Shown piece by piece: positions 32,933 to 42,738 of a DNA stretch of 64,000 bases. Source of the stretch: Hyphomicrobiaceae bacterium (lineage in GTDB: Bacteria; Pseudomonadota; Alphaproteobacteria; Rhizobiales; Hyphomicrobiaceae); contig JACKJH010000004.1 in assembly GCA_020638055.1 (NCBI GenBank), forward strand, positions 437,501-501,500, in the 5' to 3' direction. The notes below the pieces were generated by a model, which saw nothing but the letters and a program-made list of their open reading frames with translations, made no database searches and was not told the origin of the DNA. Position numbers and translations under genes: made by a program. How positions within the stretch are numbered: the stretch's first letter is position 1; the number at the start of each line of letters is the position of its first letter.

Positions 32933-35140
32933 ATGAACGAGATCAGTAAGTGCCCAATGCACGGCATTCCGGCAGCGGCAACATTCGCCAAGCAATCCTA
33001 TCGTGATTGGTGGCCCAACCAGCTCAACTTGAAAATACTTCACCAGAACCCGCCCGCTCTCAATCCGATGGGCGAAAAGTTCAACTACGCGGAGGAATTC
33101 AAGAAGCTCGACCTGGCTGCGGTCAAGAAGGATCTGACTGCGCTCATGACGGACAGCCAGGACTGGTGGCCGGCGGACTATGGACATTACGGTGGTCTTT
33201 TCATCCGCATGGCCTGGCACAGTGCGGGCACCTATCGCACCGCCGACGGTCGCGGTGGCGGTGGCACCGGCAACCAGCGCTTTGCACCGGTCAATAGCTG
33301 GCCAGACAACGGCAATCTTGACAAGGCGCGGCGCCTGCTTTGGCCGGTCAAGCAGAAGTATGGCAAAAAGATCTCATGGGCCGACCTGATTATCCTTGCC
33401 GGCAATGTCGCAATTGAATCGATGGGCGGAAAGACGTTCGGGTTCGCGGGAGGTCGTGAGGACATCTGGGAGCCGGAAGAAGACATCTATTGGGGTGCCG
33501 AGAGTGAATGGCTTGCAACAAGCGATGCAGCCAACAGCCGCTACAGTGGTGATCGCAACCTGGAAAACCCACTTGCAGCCGTGCAGATGGGCCTGATTTA
33601 CGTCAATCCGGAAGGTCCAGACGGCAAATCCGATCCCATCGCCTCCGGTCGTGACGTGCGCGAGACTTTCAAACGCATGGCCATGAACGACTACGAGACG
33701 GCTGCGCTCACGGCAGGTGGCCATACATTTGGAAAGTGCCACGGCGCCGGTCCCGCTTCCGACGTCGGACCCGCACCCGAAGCAGCTCCGCTTCAAGAAA
33801 TGGGCTTAGGCTGGATCTCGAGTCACGGCACTGGCAAGGGCGGCGATGCCATTACCAGTGGATTGGAAGGCTCGTGGACGACCAATCCTACGCAGTGGGA
33901 CATGGGCTATTTCGAGGTCCTGTTCGGCAATGAATGGGAGCAGGTCACGACACCTGCTGGTGCTCACCAGTGGCAGCCCAAGACGAACACCGACCAGAAC
34001 ATGGCGCCGGCGGCCGATGATGCATCAAAGAAGGTGCCGATCATGATGACCGACGCCGACATTGCAATGCGCATGGACCCGGCTTATGAGAAAATCTGCC
34101 GTCACTTCTGGGAAAACCCTGAAGAGTTCGCAGACGCATTTGCCCGTGCATGGTTTAAGCTTACGCACCGCGACATGGGGCCGAAATCACGTTACCTAGG
34201 CCCGGAAGTACCGCAGGAAGATCTGATTTGGCAGGATCCGATCCCGCCGTGCGATCATCCCCTGGCGGATGCTGGCGACATCGCCGACCTGAAGGCGAAA
34301 ATTCTCGCATCGGGCTTGTCGATCCCGGAACTCGTCAAGACGGCTTGGGGCTCGGCATCAACATTCCGCGGCTCTGATTACCGTGGCGGCGCGGACGGTG
34401 CACGCATTCGCCTGGCGCCGCAGAAGGACTGGGACGCCAACGAACCGGCTCAGCTCTCCAAGGTGCTCGGCAAGCTTGCGGAAATCCAGAAGGCTTTCAA
34501 TGGTGCAGCTTCGGGCGGCAAGAAGGTTTCATTGGCCGACCTTATCGTGCTTGGTGGTGGAGCCGCCATCGAGAAGGCAGCCAAGGATGCCGGACATAAC
34601 GTGGAGGTGCCTTTCACGCCTGGCCGCATGGACTCGAGCGATGAGCAAACCGACGCTGAGAGCTTCGAGCCGCTGGAGCCGGAGGCCGATGGCTTCCGCA
34701 ACTACGCCAAGAAGAATTACACCGTTTCAGCGGAAGAAATGCTGGTCGATCGTGCACAGCTTCTGAAGCTTTCCGCACCAGAGATGACGGTGTTGGTCGG
34801 TGGCCTGCGCGTGCTTGGCGCAAACCACGGCGATACCAAGCACGGCGTGTTCACCAAAACTCCGGGCAAATTGACGAACGACTTTTTCGTCAATGTTCTC
34901 GACATGGGTACGGCCTGGAAGGCGACTGATGCCGATGGTGATATGTTTGAAGGGCGTGACCGCAAGTCGGGCGATGCCAAATGGACAGGCACGCGTGTTG
35001 ACCTGGTGTTCGGTTCAAACTCGCAGTTGCGCGCAATCTCTGAGGTCTATGCTCAGGAAGATTCAAAAGAGAAGTTCGTCAAGGATTTCATTGGCGCGTG
35101 GACGAAAGTGATGAACGCAGACCGTTTCGGGCTGGTTTGA
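32933..35140 (+). CDS. katG: Catalase-peroxidase KatG
   Basis: 735 residues, bifunctional heme catalase/peroxidase. The distal site RMAWHSAGTYR (about residues 91-101) contains the Trp of the Met-Tyr-Trp adduct. The Tyr is in GLIYVNPEGP (about 222) and the Met in KRMAMNDYETAAL (about 245-257), followed by the proximal heme His in TAGGHTFGK. The second, non-heme domain is complete to the end. AGGGAG stands six bases before the ATG. No oxyR is adjacent. A terminator follows. Confidence 0.97.
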   Translation: MNEISKCPMHGIPAAATFAKQSYRDWWPNQLNLKILHQNPPALNPMGEKFNYAEEFKKLDLAAVKKDLTALMTDSQDWWPADYGHYGGLFIRMAWHSAGTYRTADGRGGGGTGNQRFAPVNSWPDNGNLDKARRLLWPVKQKYGKKISWADLIILAGNVAIESMGGKTFGFAGGREDIWEPEEDIYWGAESEWLATSDAANSRYSGDRNLENPLAAVQMGLIYVNPEGPDGKSDPIASGRDVRETFKRMAMNDYETAALTAGGHTFGKCHGAGPASDVGPAPEAAPLQEMGLGWISSHGTGKGGDAITSGLEGSWTTNPTQWDMGYFEVLFGNEWEQVTTPAGAHQWQPKTNTDQNMAPAADDASKKVPIMMTDADIAMRMDPAYEKICRHFWENPEEFADAFARAWFKLTHRDMGPKSRYLGPEVPQEDLIWQDPIPPCDHPLADAGDIADLKAKILASGLSIPELVKTAWGSASTFRGSDYRGGADGARIRLAPQKDWDANEPAQLSKVLGKLAEIQKAFNGAASGGKKVSLADLIVLGGGAAIEKAAKDAGHNVEVPFTPGRMDSSDEQTDAESFEPLEPEADGFRNYAKKNYTVSAEEMLVDRAQLLKLSAPEMTVLVGGLRVLGANHGDTKHGVFTKTPGKLTNDFFVNVLDMGTAWKATDADGDMFEGRDRKSGDAKWTGTRVDLVFGSNSQLRAISEVYAQEDSKEKFVKDFIGAWTKVMNADRFGLV

Positions 35141-35207
35141 TCTCAAAGGTGGGTTATCGCGGGCGCTCTTTGGTGAACGTGAAATCCCGGTTGTCATGAC
35201 GTAGTTG

Positions 35208-35246
35208 GGGCGGCTCACCGTTAAAGACGGCGTGCCGCCCTTTCTC
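35208..35246 (+). terminator. Terminator after katG
   Basis: GGGCGGC ... GCCGCCC stem, extended by partial pairing inside (CACCGT / ACGGCGT), followed by TTTCTCTT, 67 bases after the katG stop. Confidence 0.65.
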
Positions 35247-35300
35247 TTGCCTGTTTTCAAGCAATTAAACGGACCTCGGGTATCCGGCCTGTGCGCCGCA

Positions 35301-35345
35301 TTAGTGTTCCGACTCTGACGCTTGGTTCCCTGTCGAGCCCCCACG
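35301..35345. repeat. Repeat D, decayed copy
   Basis: TTAGTGTTCCGACTCTGACG and the following bases match the left half of repeat D (29248). The right arm has diverged, so the hairpin is lost. The rest of 35247-35545 holds no feature I can support apart from the expected promoter of the iorAB-like operon. Confidence 0.65.
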
Positions 35346-35545
35346 CGTTAGCATTGCGCCCGCGGGTACCCTGCCAAAGTGCGCCTTCAAACTATCGTGA
35401 CGATCAATGTCTCACGAAGTCGTATTGACGCTGCTAACCTGGGGTACATCTATACCGTTGAGCCATCGGTGCGTCGGCGGGGTCTCCAGGACATGGACTA
35501 TCGCGACGCCTGCCAAGAATGGCAGACTATGACAGGAGAAAATAT

Positions 35546-36007
35546 ATGACGGTCGACGTCACAATAAATGGAAGGTCGGTGACGGTGGACGCAGAACCCG
35601 GCACGCCACTTCTTTGGGTTTTGCGCGATGAACTTAATTTAACAGGCACGAAGTTCGGTTGTGGCGTTGCGTCGTGTGGGGCTTGCACGGTTCACGTCGA
35701 CGGTCAGCCCGTCAGATCGTGCCAAACCTTCATAGAGGATGTCGCGGGCGCCAAGGTCACCACAATCGAAGGGCTCGACAGCAAGGCTGCCGCGGCAGTT
35801 CAAAAGGCGTGGGGTGAACTCGACGTCGTACAGTGCGGCTATTGCCAGTCCGGCCAGATCATGTCGGCCGTGGGCCTCCTCTCCTCCAATCCCAAACCAA
35901 CCGATGACGATATCAATTCAGCGATGTCAGGCAATGTGTGTCGCTGCGCAACCTACGTGCGGATTCGTGCGGCCATCCACCGTGCAGCAGAGATCATGGA
36001 GGGCTAA
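35546..36007 (+). CDS. IorA-like [2Fe-2S] subunit of a molybdenum hydroxylase
   Basis: 153 residues with two Fe-S clusters: a plant-type site GCGVASCGACTVHVDG with the further Cys in SCQTF (N-terminal half), and a C-terminal helical site with GYCQSGQ and GNVCRCATYVRI. That is the small subunit of the xanthine oxidase family, in the isoquinoline 1-oxidoreductase / periplasmic aldehyde oxidase branch. AGGAG stands about nine bases before 35546; the upstream ATG at 35519 is in frame but lacks a site. The large subunit follows after 3 bases. Confidence 0.92.
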   Translation: MTVDVTINGRSVTVDAEPGTPLLWVLRDELNLTGTKFGCGVASCGACTVHVDGQPVRSCQTFIEDVAGAKVTTIEGLDSKAAAAVQKAWGELDVVQCGYCQSGQIMSAVGLLSSNPKPTDDDINSAMSGNVCRCATYVRIRAAIHRAAEIMEG

Positions 36008-36010
36008 GCG

Positions 36011-38188
36011 ATGAACATTGAAACAACTCGACGTTCTTTCCTGGGCGGTGTCGGTGCCATCGGTGCTGCCATGGTGATTGGTATCCGGCCCAATGGCCAG
36101 TTTGCCGTAGCTGCCGAAAGTGCTGACACGGTAATCAATCCCTTCGTGCGCATCATGCCTGATGGTTCCGTGCAGGTGGTCATCAAGCATTTCGAAATGG
36201 GGCAGGGTACGACCACGGGGCTTGCAACGCTGGTGGCTGAAGAGCTCGATGCGGCGTGGGATAATGTCACGACCGACTTTGCTCCCGCCAACACGAAACT
36301 CTATATGAACCTTTTCATGAAGGCGCAGGGAACGGGCGGTTCAACCGCAATTGCCAACAGCTTCCTGCAATATCGCAAGGCCGGCGCTGCCGCACGCGAT
36401 CTGATGGTAAGGGCTGCTGCTGAAACGTGGGGCGTCGAGCCGTCTTCCGTTTCGGTTTCGGAAGGAAAAATTACTTCAGGCGACAAGTCGGCGCATTTCG
36501 GTGAAATGGCTGCCAAGGCGATCACCCTTGAGCCTGCTCAGGATCCCAAGCTCAAAGATCCATCCCAGTTCAAACTCATCGGCAAGCAGAAGCTTGCGCG
36601 CAAAGACACGCCTGCCAAGATCAACGGCACGGCGACATTCGCGCTGGACGTCAAAATCGACGGCATGGTTTACGCCGTGGTGAAGCGCAGCCCGAAGTTC
36701 GGCGGCACGGTCAAATCCTTCGACCTTTCCGGAGCCAAGAAAGTCAAAGGGTTCATTGACGCAAAACCGCTTGCCAACAAAGCTGGTATTGCAATTTTTG
36801 CCAAAAACACCTGGGCTGCCATAAGCGCACGCGAGGCGATCAAAGCTGAATGGGATTTCTCAAAAGCAGAGACGCGCTCACACGACGAACTGGTGTCGTA
36901 TCACCGTGGGCTTTTGGACAATCCTGAAAAGCAGGCGGTGAAGGGCGGTGATCTTGCAAAGACCACGAACGCATTGGAAGGCGCCGATCAGATCGTTGGC
37001 GGAGACTTCGTGTTTCCATTCCTGGCGCATGCTCCGATGGAGCCGCTCAATTGCGTCATCGAACCAACCGAAAACGGTGTCCGCTTCCATGATGGTTGCC
37101 AGTTCCCAACCGTAGTGCAGATGGTCGCGGCGTCCATATTGAATCTCGACGTCAAGGACGTGGAAATCAACACGGTCTATGCAGGCGGCTCATTTGGCCG
37201 CCGTGCAACGCCCGTTGCCGACTACACGGCCGAGGCGGCGATGGCGTTTGCCGCGCTGGGCGGGAAGACACCGGTCAAGTTGGTTTGGACGCGCGAAGAC
37301 GATGTGCATGGCGGGTTTTATCGGCCCATGGCTGCACACCGCGCTCGTATCGGTCTCAAAGACGGCAAGCTCGTGGGCTGGGATCATCGGCTGGCCGTCA
37401 AGTCGATTCTTCTCGACACTTCGTTCGCCTCAGAGGAAATCAAGAAAAGCGGGATCGACCCGGCTGCTGTCGAGGGCGTCAACGACACGCACTATGACAT
37501 TCCAGAGTTTTCGGTTGGTGTTACCGCCGCCGAAACACCGGTCCCGGTTTTGTGGTGGCGATCGGTTGGCCATACGCACACGGCTTTCGTCATGGAATCA
37601 TTGGTGGACATGGCTGCGAGTGCTGCAAAAGCGGACCCGGTGGAATTCCGTCTAGGTCTGCTTGGCGGTGACGATAAAGACCGCCAACGTCTTGCGGGCG
37701 TGCTTAAGCTGGCAGCAGATAAGGCTGGCTGGGGCAAGCCGCAGGAAGGACGTTTCCAGGGTGTGGCCGTGCACAAGTCCTTCAGCACCTATGTCGCCGA
37801 GATTGCCGAAATTTCACTGAAAGATGGTGCAGTGAAAGTGGAAAAGGTGACATGCGCCGTCGATTGCGGCGTGCCGGTCAACCCCGATGTCATCCGTGCG
37901 CAAATGGAGGGCGGAATCGGCTACGGCCTGGGCGCGATCATGCGCAACCAGATTACCTTGACGAATGGCGAAGTCGACCAGTCGAATTTCCCCGACTACG
38001 AGCCTTTGCGCATCACGGATATGCCCGAGGTTGAGGTGCATATCGTGCCGTCGAGCGAGCCGCCCACAGGCGTTGGCGAACCTGGTCTGCCACCGATCGG
38101 CCCGGCGTTGGCCAATGCCATCCACGCAGCAACGGGCAAGCGTGTGCTGAACCTGCCGATGATAGCAGACGGCATCGAGTTTGCGTGA
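36011..38188 (+). CDS. IorB-like molybdopterin-binding subunit of a molybdenum hydroxylase
   Basis: 725 residues. A twin-arginine-type leader (TRRSFLGGVGAIGAAMVIG) indicates export of the folded complex with its small subunit. EMGQGTTTGLATLVAEEL binds the cofactor, GGSFGRRATPVADYTAEAA follows, and the catalytic glutamate is in VGEPGLPPIGPALANAI near the C terminus. The enzyme hydroxylates an N-heterocycle or oxidises an aldehyde with water as oxygen source. There is no FAD subunit, so electrons likely go to a cytochrome, as in IorAB. It is a Mo user in a window rich in Mo uptake genes. Confidence 0.9.
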   Translation: MNIETTRRSFLGGVGAIGAAMVIGIRPNGQFAVAAESADTVINPFVRIMPDGSVQVVIKHFEMGQGTTTGLATLVAEELDAAWDNVTTDFAPANTKLYMNLFMKAQGTGGSTAIANSFLQYRKAGAAARDLMVRAAAETWGVEPSSVSVSEGKITSGDKSAHFGEMAAKAITLEPAQDPKLKDPSQFKLIGKQKLARKDTPAKINGTATFALDVKIDGMVYAVVKRSPKFGGTVKSFDLSGAKKVKGFIDAKPLANKAGIAIFAKNTWAAISAREAIKAEWDFSKAETRSHDELVSYHRGLLDNPEKQAVKGGDLAKTTNALEGADQIVGGDFVFPFLAHAPMEPLNCVIEPTENGVRFHDGCQFPTVVQMVAASILNLDVKDVEINTVYAGGSFGRRATPVADYTAEAAMAFAALGGKTPVKLVWTREDDVHGGFYRPMAAHRARIGLKDGKLVGWDHRLAVKSILLDTSFASEEIKKSGIDPAAVEGVNDTHYDIPEFSVGVTAAETPVPVLWWRSVGHTHTAFVMESLVDMAASAAKADPVEFRLGLLGGDDKDRQRLAGVLKLAADKAGWGKPQEGRFQGVAVHKSFSTYVAEIAEISLKDGAVKVEKVTCAVDCGVPVNPDVIRAQMEGGIGYGLGAIMRNQITLTNGEVDQSNFPDYEPLRITDMPEVEVHIVPSSEPPTGVGEPGLPPIGPALANAIHAATGKRVLNLPMIADGIEFA

Positions 38189-38245
38189 AAGGTATAAGAG
38201 TGTTTCGACACACACTCTCTCCTGTCCGGCTCCGGGGTAAGCGTC

Positions 38246-39253
38246 ATGATTGTCAGTGATATTGAGCTTACCCCACCACGGCAGTTCGTCGAGAACGTCA
38301 CTGCGCCGCTGTTGGAATGGCGGCGCAGGGGACTGGGCGGCGTGCTGGCGACGCTCGTTGGAATTGATGGGGCATCCCCGCGCCCGCTTGGCAGCCAACT
38401 GGCGGTCAACGAGCGGGGCGAGTGGGTGGGGCAGATCTCTTCTGATTGTGCCGAAGCCGCCATCGCGCGCGAGGCACTCGCCTGCATGGCGGATGGGGAG
38501 GCGCGCACGGTCCGCTACGGGCGCGGCTCAAAATTCCTAGACGTGCGATTGCCGTGCGGATCAGGGCTCGATATTCACTTCGATCCGCATGTGCCAATTG
38601 AGATCCTGGAAGATCTTGAAGCGGCGCGGCGGGCGAGGAAACCGGTAACATTGCGTTGGTCCGAGACCGGTCAAGTGATGAACGCCACAGGTCATCTGCT
38701 GGATTGGTCCCCCCGGCACGCCAACGCTTTGAATGTCCAATCTCTCATTGAAACGGGTGGCGGGCTTTATGCGCGCCACTATGTGCCGGTAACGCGTGTG
38801 CTCGTTGCAGGCCGCGGTGCGCATGCATCGGCGCTCGTTTCCTGTGCGCACGCCACGGGTTTAGAAGTCTGTTTGGCAACGCCCGATCGGCAGTTAATCG
38901 CGCGCCATGCCGACCACTGCGTTTCAACGCAACTGCTGCATCACCCGGATAGCTTCGATGCCGCCAGTGTTGACCGGTGGACTGCAACCGTACTTTTGTT
39001 TCACGATCATGACTGGGAGCCGGAGATTCTTGTCCCGGCTTTGCAGCGGGACGGTTTTTATGTCGGGGCCCTTGGAAGCCGTTTAACGCATCAGCAGCGT
39101 TGTGAGAGGCTTATTCAGCTCGGCGTCGACAGTGCCTCACTTTCACGCGTGCACGGACCGGTCGGACTTGACATCGGCGCCCAGAGCCCACCTGAAATTG
39201 CAATTTCCATTATTGCCGAAATCCTGAAAGCACGGCGCATGGCGCATGTCTGA
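38246..39253 (+). CDS. xdhC: XdhC/CoxI family molybdenum hydroxylase maturation protein
   Basis: 335 residues with the N-terminal XdhC/CoxI domain (VLATLVGIDGASPRPLGSQLAV; GSGLDIHFDP) and the C-terminal Rossmann-like XdhC domain (RVLVAGRGAHASAL; FYVGALGSR; PVGLDIGAQSPPEIAISI). Such proteins bind molybdopterin, help sulfurate it, and insert it in xanthine oxidase family enzymes. It lies 57 bp after the large subunit and overlaps the next gene by 8 bases. Confidence 0.92.
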   Translation: MIVSDIELTPPRQFVENVTAPLLEWRRRGLGGVLATLVGIDGASPRPLGSQLAVNERGEWVGQISSDCAEAAIAREALACMADGEARTVRYGRGSKFLDVRLPCGSGLDIHFDPHVPIEILEDLEAARRARKPVTLRWSETGQVMNATGHLLDWSPRHANALNVQSLIETGGGLYARHYVPVTRVLVAGRGAHASALVSCAHATGLEVCLATPDRQLIARHADHCVSTQLLHHPDSFDAASVDRWTATVLLFHDHDWEPEILVPALQRDGFYVGALGSRLTHQQRCERLIQLGVDSASLSRVHGPVGLDIGAQSPPEIAISIIAEILKARRMAHV

Positions 39254-39860
39254 TCGGGACTTGAGCGCATTTGCCGTCATCGTACTGGCCGCCGGGTCTT
39301 CAACACGTATGATGCAGGGAAACAAGCTCACCCAGCTTGTCGGCACGCGCCCGATGGTCTGTCATGCCTTGGATACGGTCACGGTGCTGCGCCCCGCCGA
39401 GGTTATCGTTGTCACCGGATATGAACGTTCCCACGTGGAGGAATTGCTGCGCGACCAGCCTGTGAAGCCTGTCTTCAATCCCGAGCACAAACAGGGCATG
39501 GGTAGTTCGCTGGCTGTCGGAGCCAAAGCAGTGCGTTGCGGGCTGGCAGGTGTGTTCGTTCACTTGGCCGATGTACCATTCGTTGCGGCCGAAACGTATC
39601 TGCAACTTGCCAATGCCATGGATGAGGATAGTGCCGCGAACTATCAGATTTTTGCACCCGTCTTCGCAGGACTGCGCGGTCACCCCGTGCTTTTCCGCAG
39701 CGCAGTTCTGCCGGCACTCCGGCAACTTTCAGGTGACATTGGTGCGCGGGCTTTGATCAAGGAAAATGCTTGCAAGGTCGTGACAGTTGATGACCGTTTC
39801 ATTGCAAGCGACGTCGATACGGAGGAAGACCTGCGGCAGGCGCGCCGTGCATTTGAATGA
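39246..39860 (+). CDS. mocA: MocA-like molybdenum cofactor cytidylyltransferase
   Basis: 204 residues with the nucleotidyltransferase opening VIVLAAGSSTRMMQGNKLTQ, then VFNPEHKQGMGSSLAVG and VHLADVPFV, as in MocA. It would convert Mo-molybdopterin to the CMP dinucleotide form used by xanthine oxidase family enzymes such as the one encoded upstream. It overlaps xdhC by 8 bases and closes the four-gene operon. A guanylyltransferase (MobA) role is less likely in this context. Confidence 0.87.
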   Translation: MSDRDLSAFAVIVLAAGSSTRMMQGNKLTQLVGTRPMVCHALDTVTVLRPAEVIVVTGYERSHVEELLRDQPVKPVFNPEHKQGMGSSLAVGAKAVRCGLAGVFVHLADVPFVAAETYLQLANAMDEDSAANYQIFAPVFAGLRGHPVLFRSAVLPALRQLSGDIGARALIKENACKVVTVDDRFIASDVDTEEDLRQARRAFE

Positions 39861-39863
39861 TCA

Positions 39864-40078
39864 AGCGCGCTTTTCGATCCGATGGAATCGGATCAGCGCT
39901 CTAGCTTTTTGTTTGGTCGCATTTTCTTCGACGAACCGCTGCACACTTCGTCGGAAAATGCTTTTTGTTTGGTCGCATTTTCTTCGACGAACCGGCGTCC
40001 ACTTCGTCGGAAAATGCTTTTTGGTTTGGTCGCATTTTCTTCGACGAACCACTGCACACGTCTTCGGAAAATGCTCTG
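39864..40078. repeat. Repeat A with the A2 half in three tandem copies
   Basis: One A1 palindrome (to 39904) is followed by three A2 units at about 39901-39962, 39963-40019 and 40020-40076, each about 57-62 bp. The joints read AATGCTTTTTG. The units differ from each other at the centre (GCTGCACAC, GGCGTCCAC, ACTGCACAC), so they are old or arose from different sources. Confidence 0.88.
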
Positions 40079-40104
40079 GGCTTTGGCGTCACGTTGCGTT
40101 GGGT

Positions 40105-41319
40105 TCAATATTCCAGTGCGAGATAGTGGCGGTGAGCCCAGCCTCTCGCGCGCCCGTGTGTGACGGGACACCATTCGCCGACGCAATAACCTGTCAGATG
40201 AATGCGCCGTCCCGAAGATGGGATGCGGCCAATGATCCTTGCGTCGGGATCTGGCCTGCGGCGGAGATTCAGGACATCGTTGGCGGCGACGCGCACCACC
40301 CGGTAGGTGATTGGATTAGGGTTGGATCGGGCTCTTGAGCGTACTTCGTTCTCCGGCGCGATGAAGTAGCGATGAACCCAGCCTTGTTCGCGCTCATAGC
40401 GGATTGGACACCAGTCCCCGGCGCAGCCGCCCAGCTTCATGATGCCAGAACCGCGCGGCGGAATGACCCCAACAATGTTGGTTGTCGGGTCGGGCCCACT
40501 ACGAACGTTCAACACATCGTCCTGCGGTACGTTGATAACCCGGAATGCTGAGGCCACGGGCAGCTTGGCGGCTCCGGCTTTGCCCGGTTCTGGATACCGG
40601 CCGGCAGTAGCGGCGAGAAGCAAACGCTGTCCGGGGTTTTTGGCCGGCATCGGGGGAGGAGGTGCGGGCTTGGCCACCGGTGCTGCTGCCACGCGCGACG
40701 GTGCGGGCGCCTTTTTGGGACTAAGGCGAGGGCGTGGATTGCCGGCAGCCACCTTTTTTGGCGAAACGCTATCGTTGGACTTCGAGACGGAATTGATGGC
40801 TTGGGGCGCTGTGTTTGTTGCCGTCGAGGGGACCGGCCTTTGTTGTTGAGTGGTCTGGGGACGAACGGGTTGTTGTGAACTGGGAGGAGGCGCAGGTTCG
40901 GTTTCCCGTAAGGCTACGATCGTTCCGGTGCCCTTGTCGCCGTCCTGGTCAATCCAGGCGATGCGGTTTTCGTCGTGCCGATAGACCTTCACACAGCTTT
41001 TTTGGCCGTTGAACCAGGTTTTCCATTGCTGACACAGACGAGAGCCGCTGATCCACCACTTCCCGTTGTCGGTCTGCGACCCAAGAAAAAAGGCAACGGC
41101 ACCGGCCTTCCCCTTAAGTGAGCCGTCTTCGTCGTATTTCACTGGCACGACGCTGCCCAACGGCGTGTCGAGATTGATTTGTGCGCCAGGGATATAGCGC
41201 TTCAACATTTCTTCGGTCAGAAGCTCAGCCGAAGCCGACGCCGGGACAGCCGCCCAGCCGCCAAAAAGGCTGGCCAGGATCAAAAAATATCCCGCGGCTG
41301 TCGTATTAGGCATGCGCAT
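40105..41319 (-). CDS. Exported protein with two C-terminal SH3-like domains
   Basis: 404 residues: a signal peptide (cleaved after about residue 30, VPASASA), an N-terminal domain with a conserved Cys pair (SRLCQQWKTWFNGQKSCVKVY), a long Pro/Ala/Gln-rich linker (about 145-260), and two bacterial SH3 repeats, each with VLNVRSGPDP / VLNLRRRPDP and a WCPI/V ... GW.HR.Y core. The SH3 repeats suggest binding to cell wall peptides. An in-frame ATG two codons later (41313) is equally possible. Partner unknown. Confidence 0.85.
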   Translation of the reverse strand: MRMPNTTAAGYFLILASLFGGWAAVPASASAELLTEEMLKRYIPGAQINLDTPLGSVVPVKYDEDGSLKGKAGAVAFFLGSQTDNGKWWISGSRLCQQWKTWFNGQKSCVKVYRHDENRIAWIDQDGDKGTGTIVALRETEPAPPPSSQQPVRPQTTQQQRPVPSTATNTAPQAINSVSKSNDSVSPKKVAAGNPRPRLSPKKAPAPSRVAAAPVAKPAPPPPMPAKNPGQRLLLAATAGRYPEPGKAGAAKLPVASAFRVINVPQDDVLNVRSGPDPTTNIVGVIPPRGSGIMKLGGCAGDWCPIRYEREQGWVHRYFIAPENEVRSRARSNPNPITYRVVRVAANDVLNLRRRPDPDARIIGRIPSSGRRIHLTGYCVGEWCPVTHGRARGWAHRHYLALEY

Positions 41320-41823
41320 TGCTGCCGGGTCCCTTCAAAAGTGGCAACTGCTAAGGTTACCCTGCATAGTTAAGGTCTCACTAAAATCTGGAATGGGGGC
41401 AGCAAGTTGGCAATTTTTTTGCGCTTTCGAGATGCAGAGATTGTCGCGTATTCGAAAGCGGCCAACAGCGCGCAAGCGTCTGATGGGAAACGGCGGTCTT
41501 CTTGTTGTTCTCATGGCAGATACAAGTGATGTATCTTGCGAGCGATCATACAAGCCGGCTACCCCAACACATTTTAAAGTGTAATCACTCGTGGCGCACC
41601 GCCCCCGACTGGTGATATATATGGCATATTGCATGCCAGCGATGACGGAATGCCTCAGTTGGATATGCGGGCGTCCTGACGGGCGTCTCACCTTACATGT
41701 GCTTTTGGGTGTGATGTGTTAGCGGTTGAAAATCGTAGCAGGTGGAACCGGATGACGGTATGGCCACAGCAGAATTGATCAAAAGGACCTCGTATAAGGG
41801 GCCGCGAATAGGAGGAATGCCAG
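41320..41823. other. Intergenic region before the stress-protein gene
   Basis: 504 bp between divergent genes. No repeat, RNA or supported frame was recognised; it must hold the promoters for both sides. Confidence 0.4.
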
Positions 41824-42663
41824 ATGGCTATTAAGGATCTGCTCGTTGCCTATGACGGGAATGAGGCGTCGCAGCATGCGCTGGAGTTTGCCGTTCAGAT
41901 GGGCTCCAAATATGGGGCGACGGTGACGGGTATGACAGTTTCCAAGCCAGAGCCTTTCGAAAGTCATCTACAGCGGTGGATTCCTGACAACGTCAAAGAA
42001 AGCATGATGACGGCACGGCGAGAGTCGACCAAATCGATCGAATCGAAATTCCTCGAACAGGTAAAGGCGCTAGGCTTTAGTGGCGAAAAACAGTGGCTGG
42101 TGGAGGAAGGGCAGCCGGACCTGACGCTGGCACGCTCCGCACGCTTCTATGACATCCTGGTTATCGGACAATTCCTCACTGCCTTTCAAACCGAGCACCG
42201 TTCGGTTGATCCGCAAGAACTGCTGCAGCGCGCAGGTAAGCCCATTATCATCGTTCCTAAAGGCTACCAGGCCCGCCCCTTCCGCGAGGTTGCTGCTGTG
42301 GCTTGGGATGGCAGCCGGCATGCTGCGCGGGCACTGACGGATGCGATGCAAATTCTTGAAACCAAGAAAAAACTATACATTTTGACGGCCAAAGCAGAGA
42401 AGCAATCCCGCGATATGGGCGATCTTCCAGGTCTTGATCTGCAGGTGCACCTGAAACGTCACGGGGTTGAATCTGAATTAGTAACATTCGATTCAAGCGT
42501 GCATGAGGTCGGCCATACGATTTTGGAGCACTGCAAGGAAATCGATCCAGACGTGCTGGTTATGGGTGCCTATGGGCGCGCGAAGTTCGGCTCGCAGTTT
42601 TTTGGTGGCGTTACCCGCTACATCCTGCAGAACCACACGGTGCCGGTGCTGCTGTCGCACTAG
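41824..42663 (+). CDS. Universal stress protein with two Usp domains
   Basis: 279 residues, two Usp folds in tandem. The first starts KDLLVAYDGNEASQHALEFA. The second (from about residue 155) starts VAAVAWDGSRHAARAL and ends with VLVMGAYGRAKFGSQFFGGVTRYIL, a G-x2-G-x9-G-[ST]-like ATP-binding signature. AGGAGG precedes the ATG by about seven bases. The TAG stop is the first three bases after C in the CTAG end of repeat B. Confidence 0.92.
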   Translation: MAIKDLLVAYDGNEASQHALEFAVQMGSKYGATVTGMTVSKPEPFESHLQRWIPDNVKESMMTARRESTKSIESKFLEQVKALGFSGEKQWLVEEGQPDLTLARSARFYDILVIGQFLTAFQTEHRSVDPQELLQRAGKPIIIVPKGYQARPFREVAAVAWDGSRHAARALTDAMQILETKKKLYILTAKAEKQSRDMGDLPGLDLQVHLKRHGVESELVTFDSSVHEVGHTILEHCKEIDPDVLVMGAYGRAKFGSQFFGGVTRYILQNHTVPVLLSH

Positions 42664-42738
42664 TGTGGCGTCGCGCCTTAGTTGACCGACGTTGCGGCTC
42701 ACGCGGAGTCAACTAAGGTGCGTTGAACGCCACACTAG
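42661..42738. repeat. Repeat B, copy 3
   Basis: TAGTGTGGCGTCGCGCCTTA ... ACGCCACACTAG, the same orientation as 29579. It begins exactly at the stop codon of the stress-protein gene, whose last codon supplies the C of CTAG. Confidence 0.87.
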
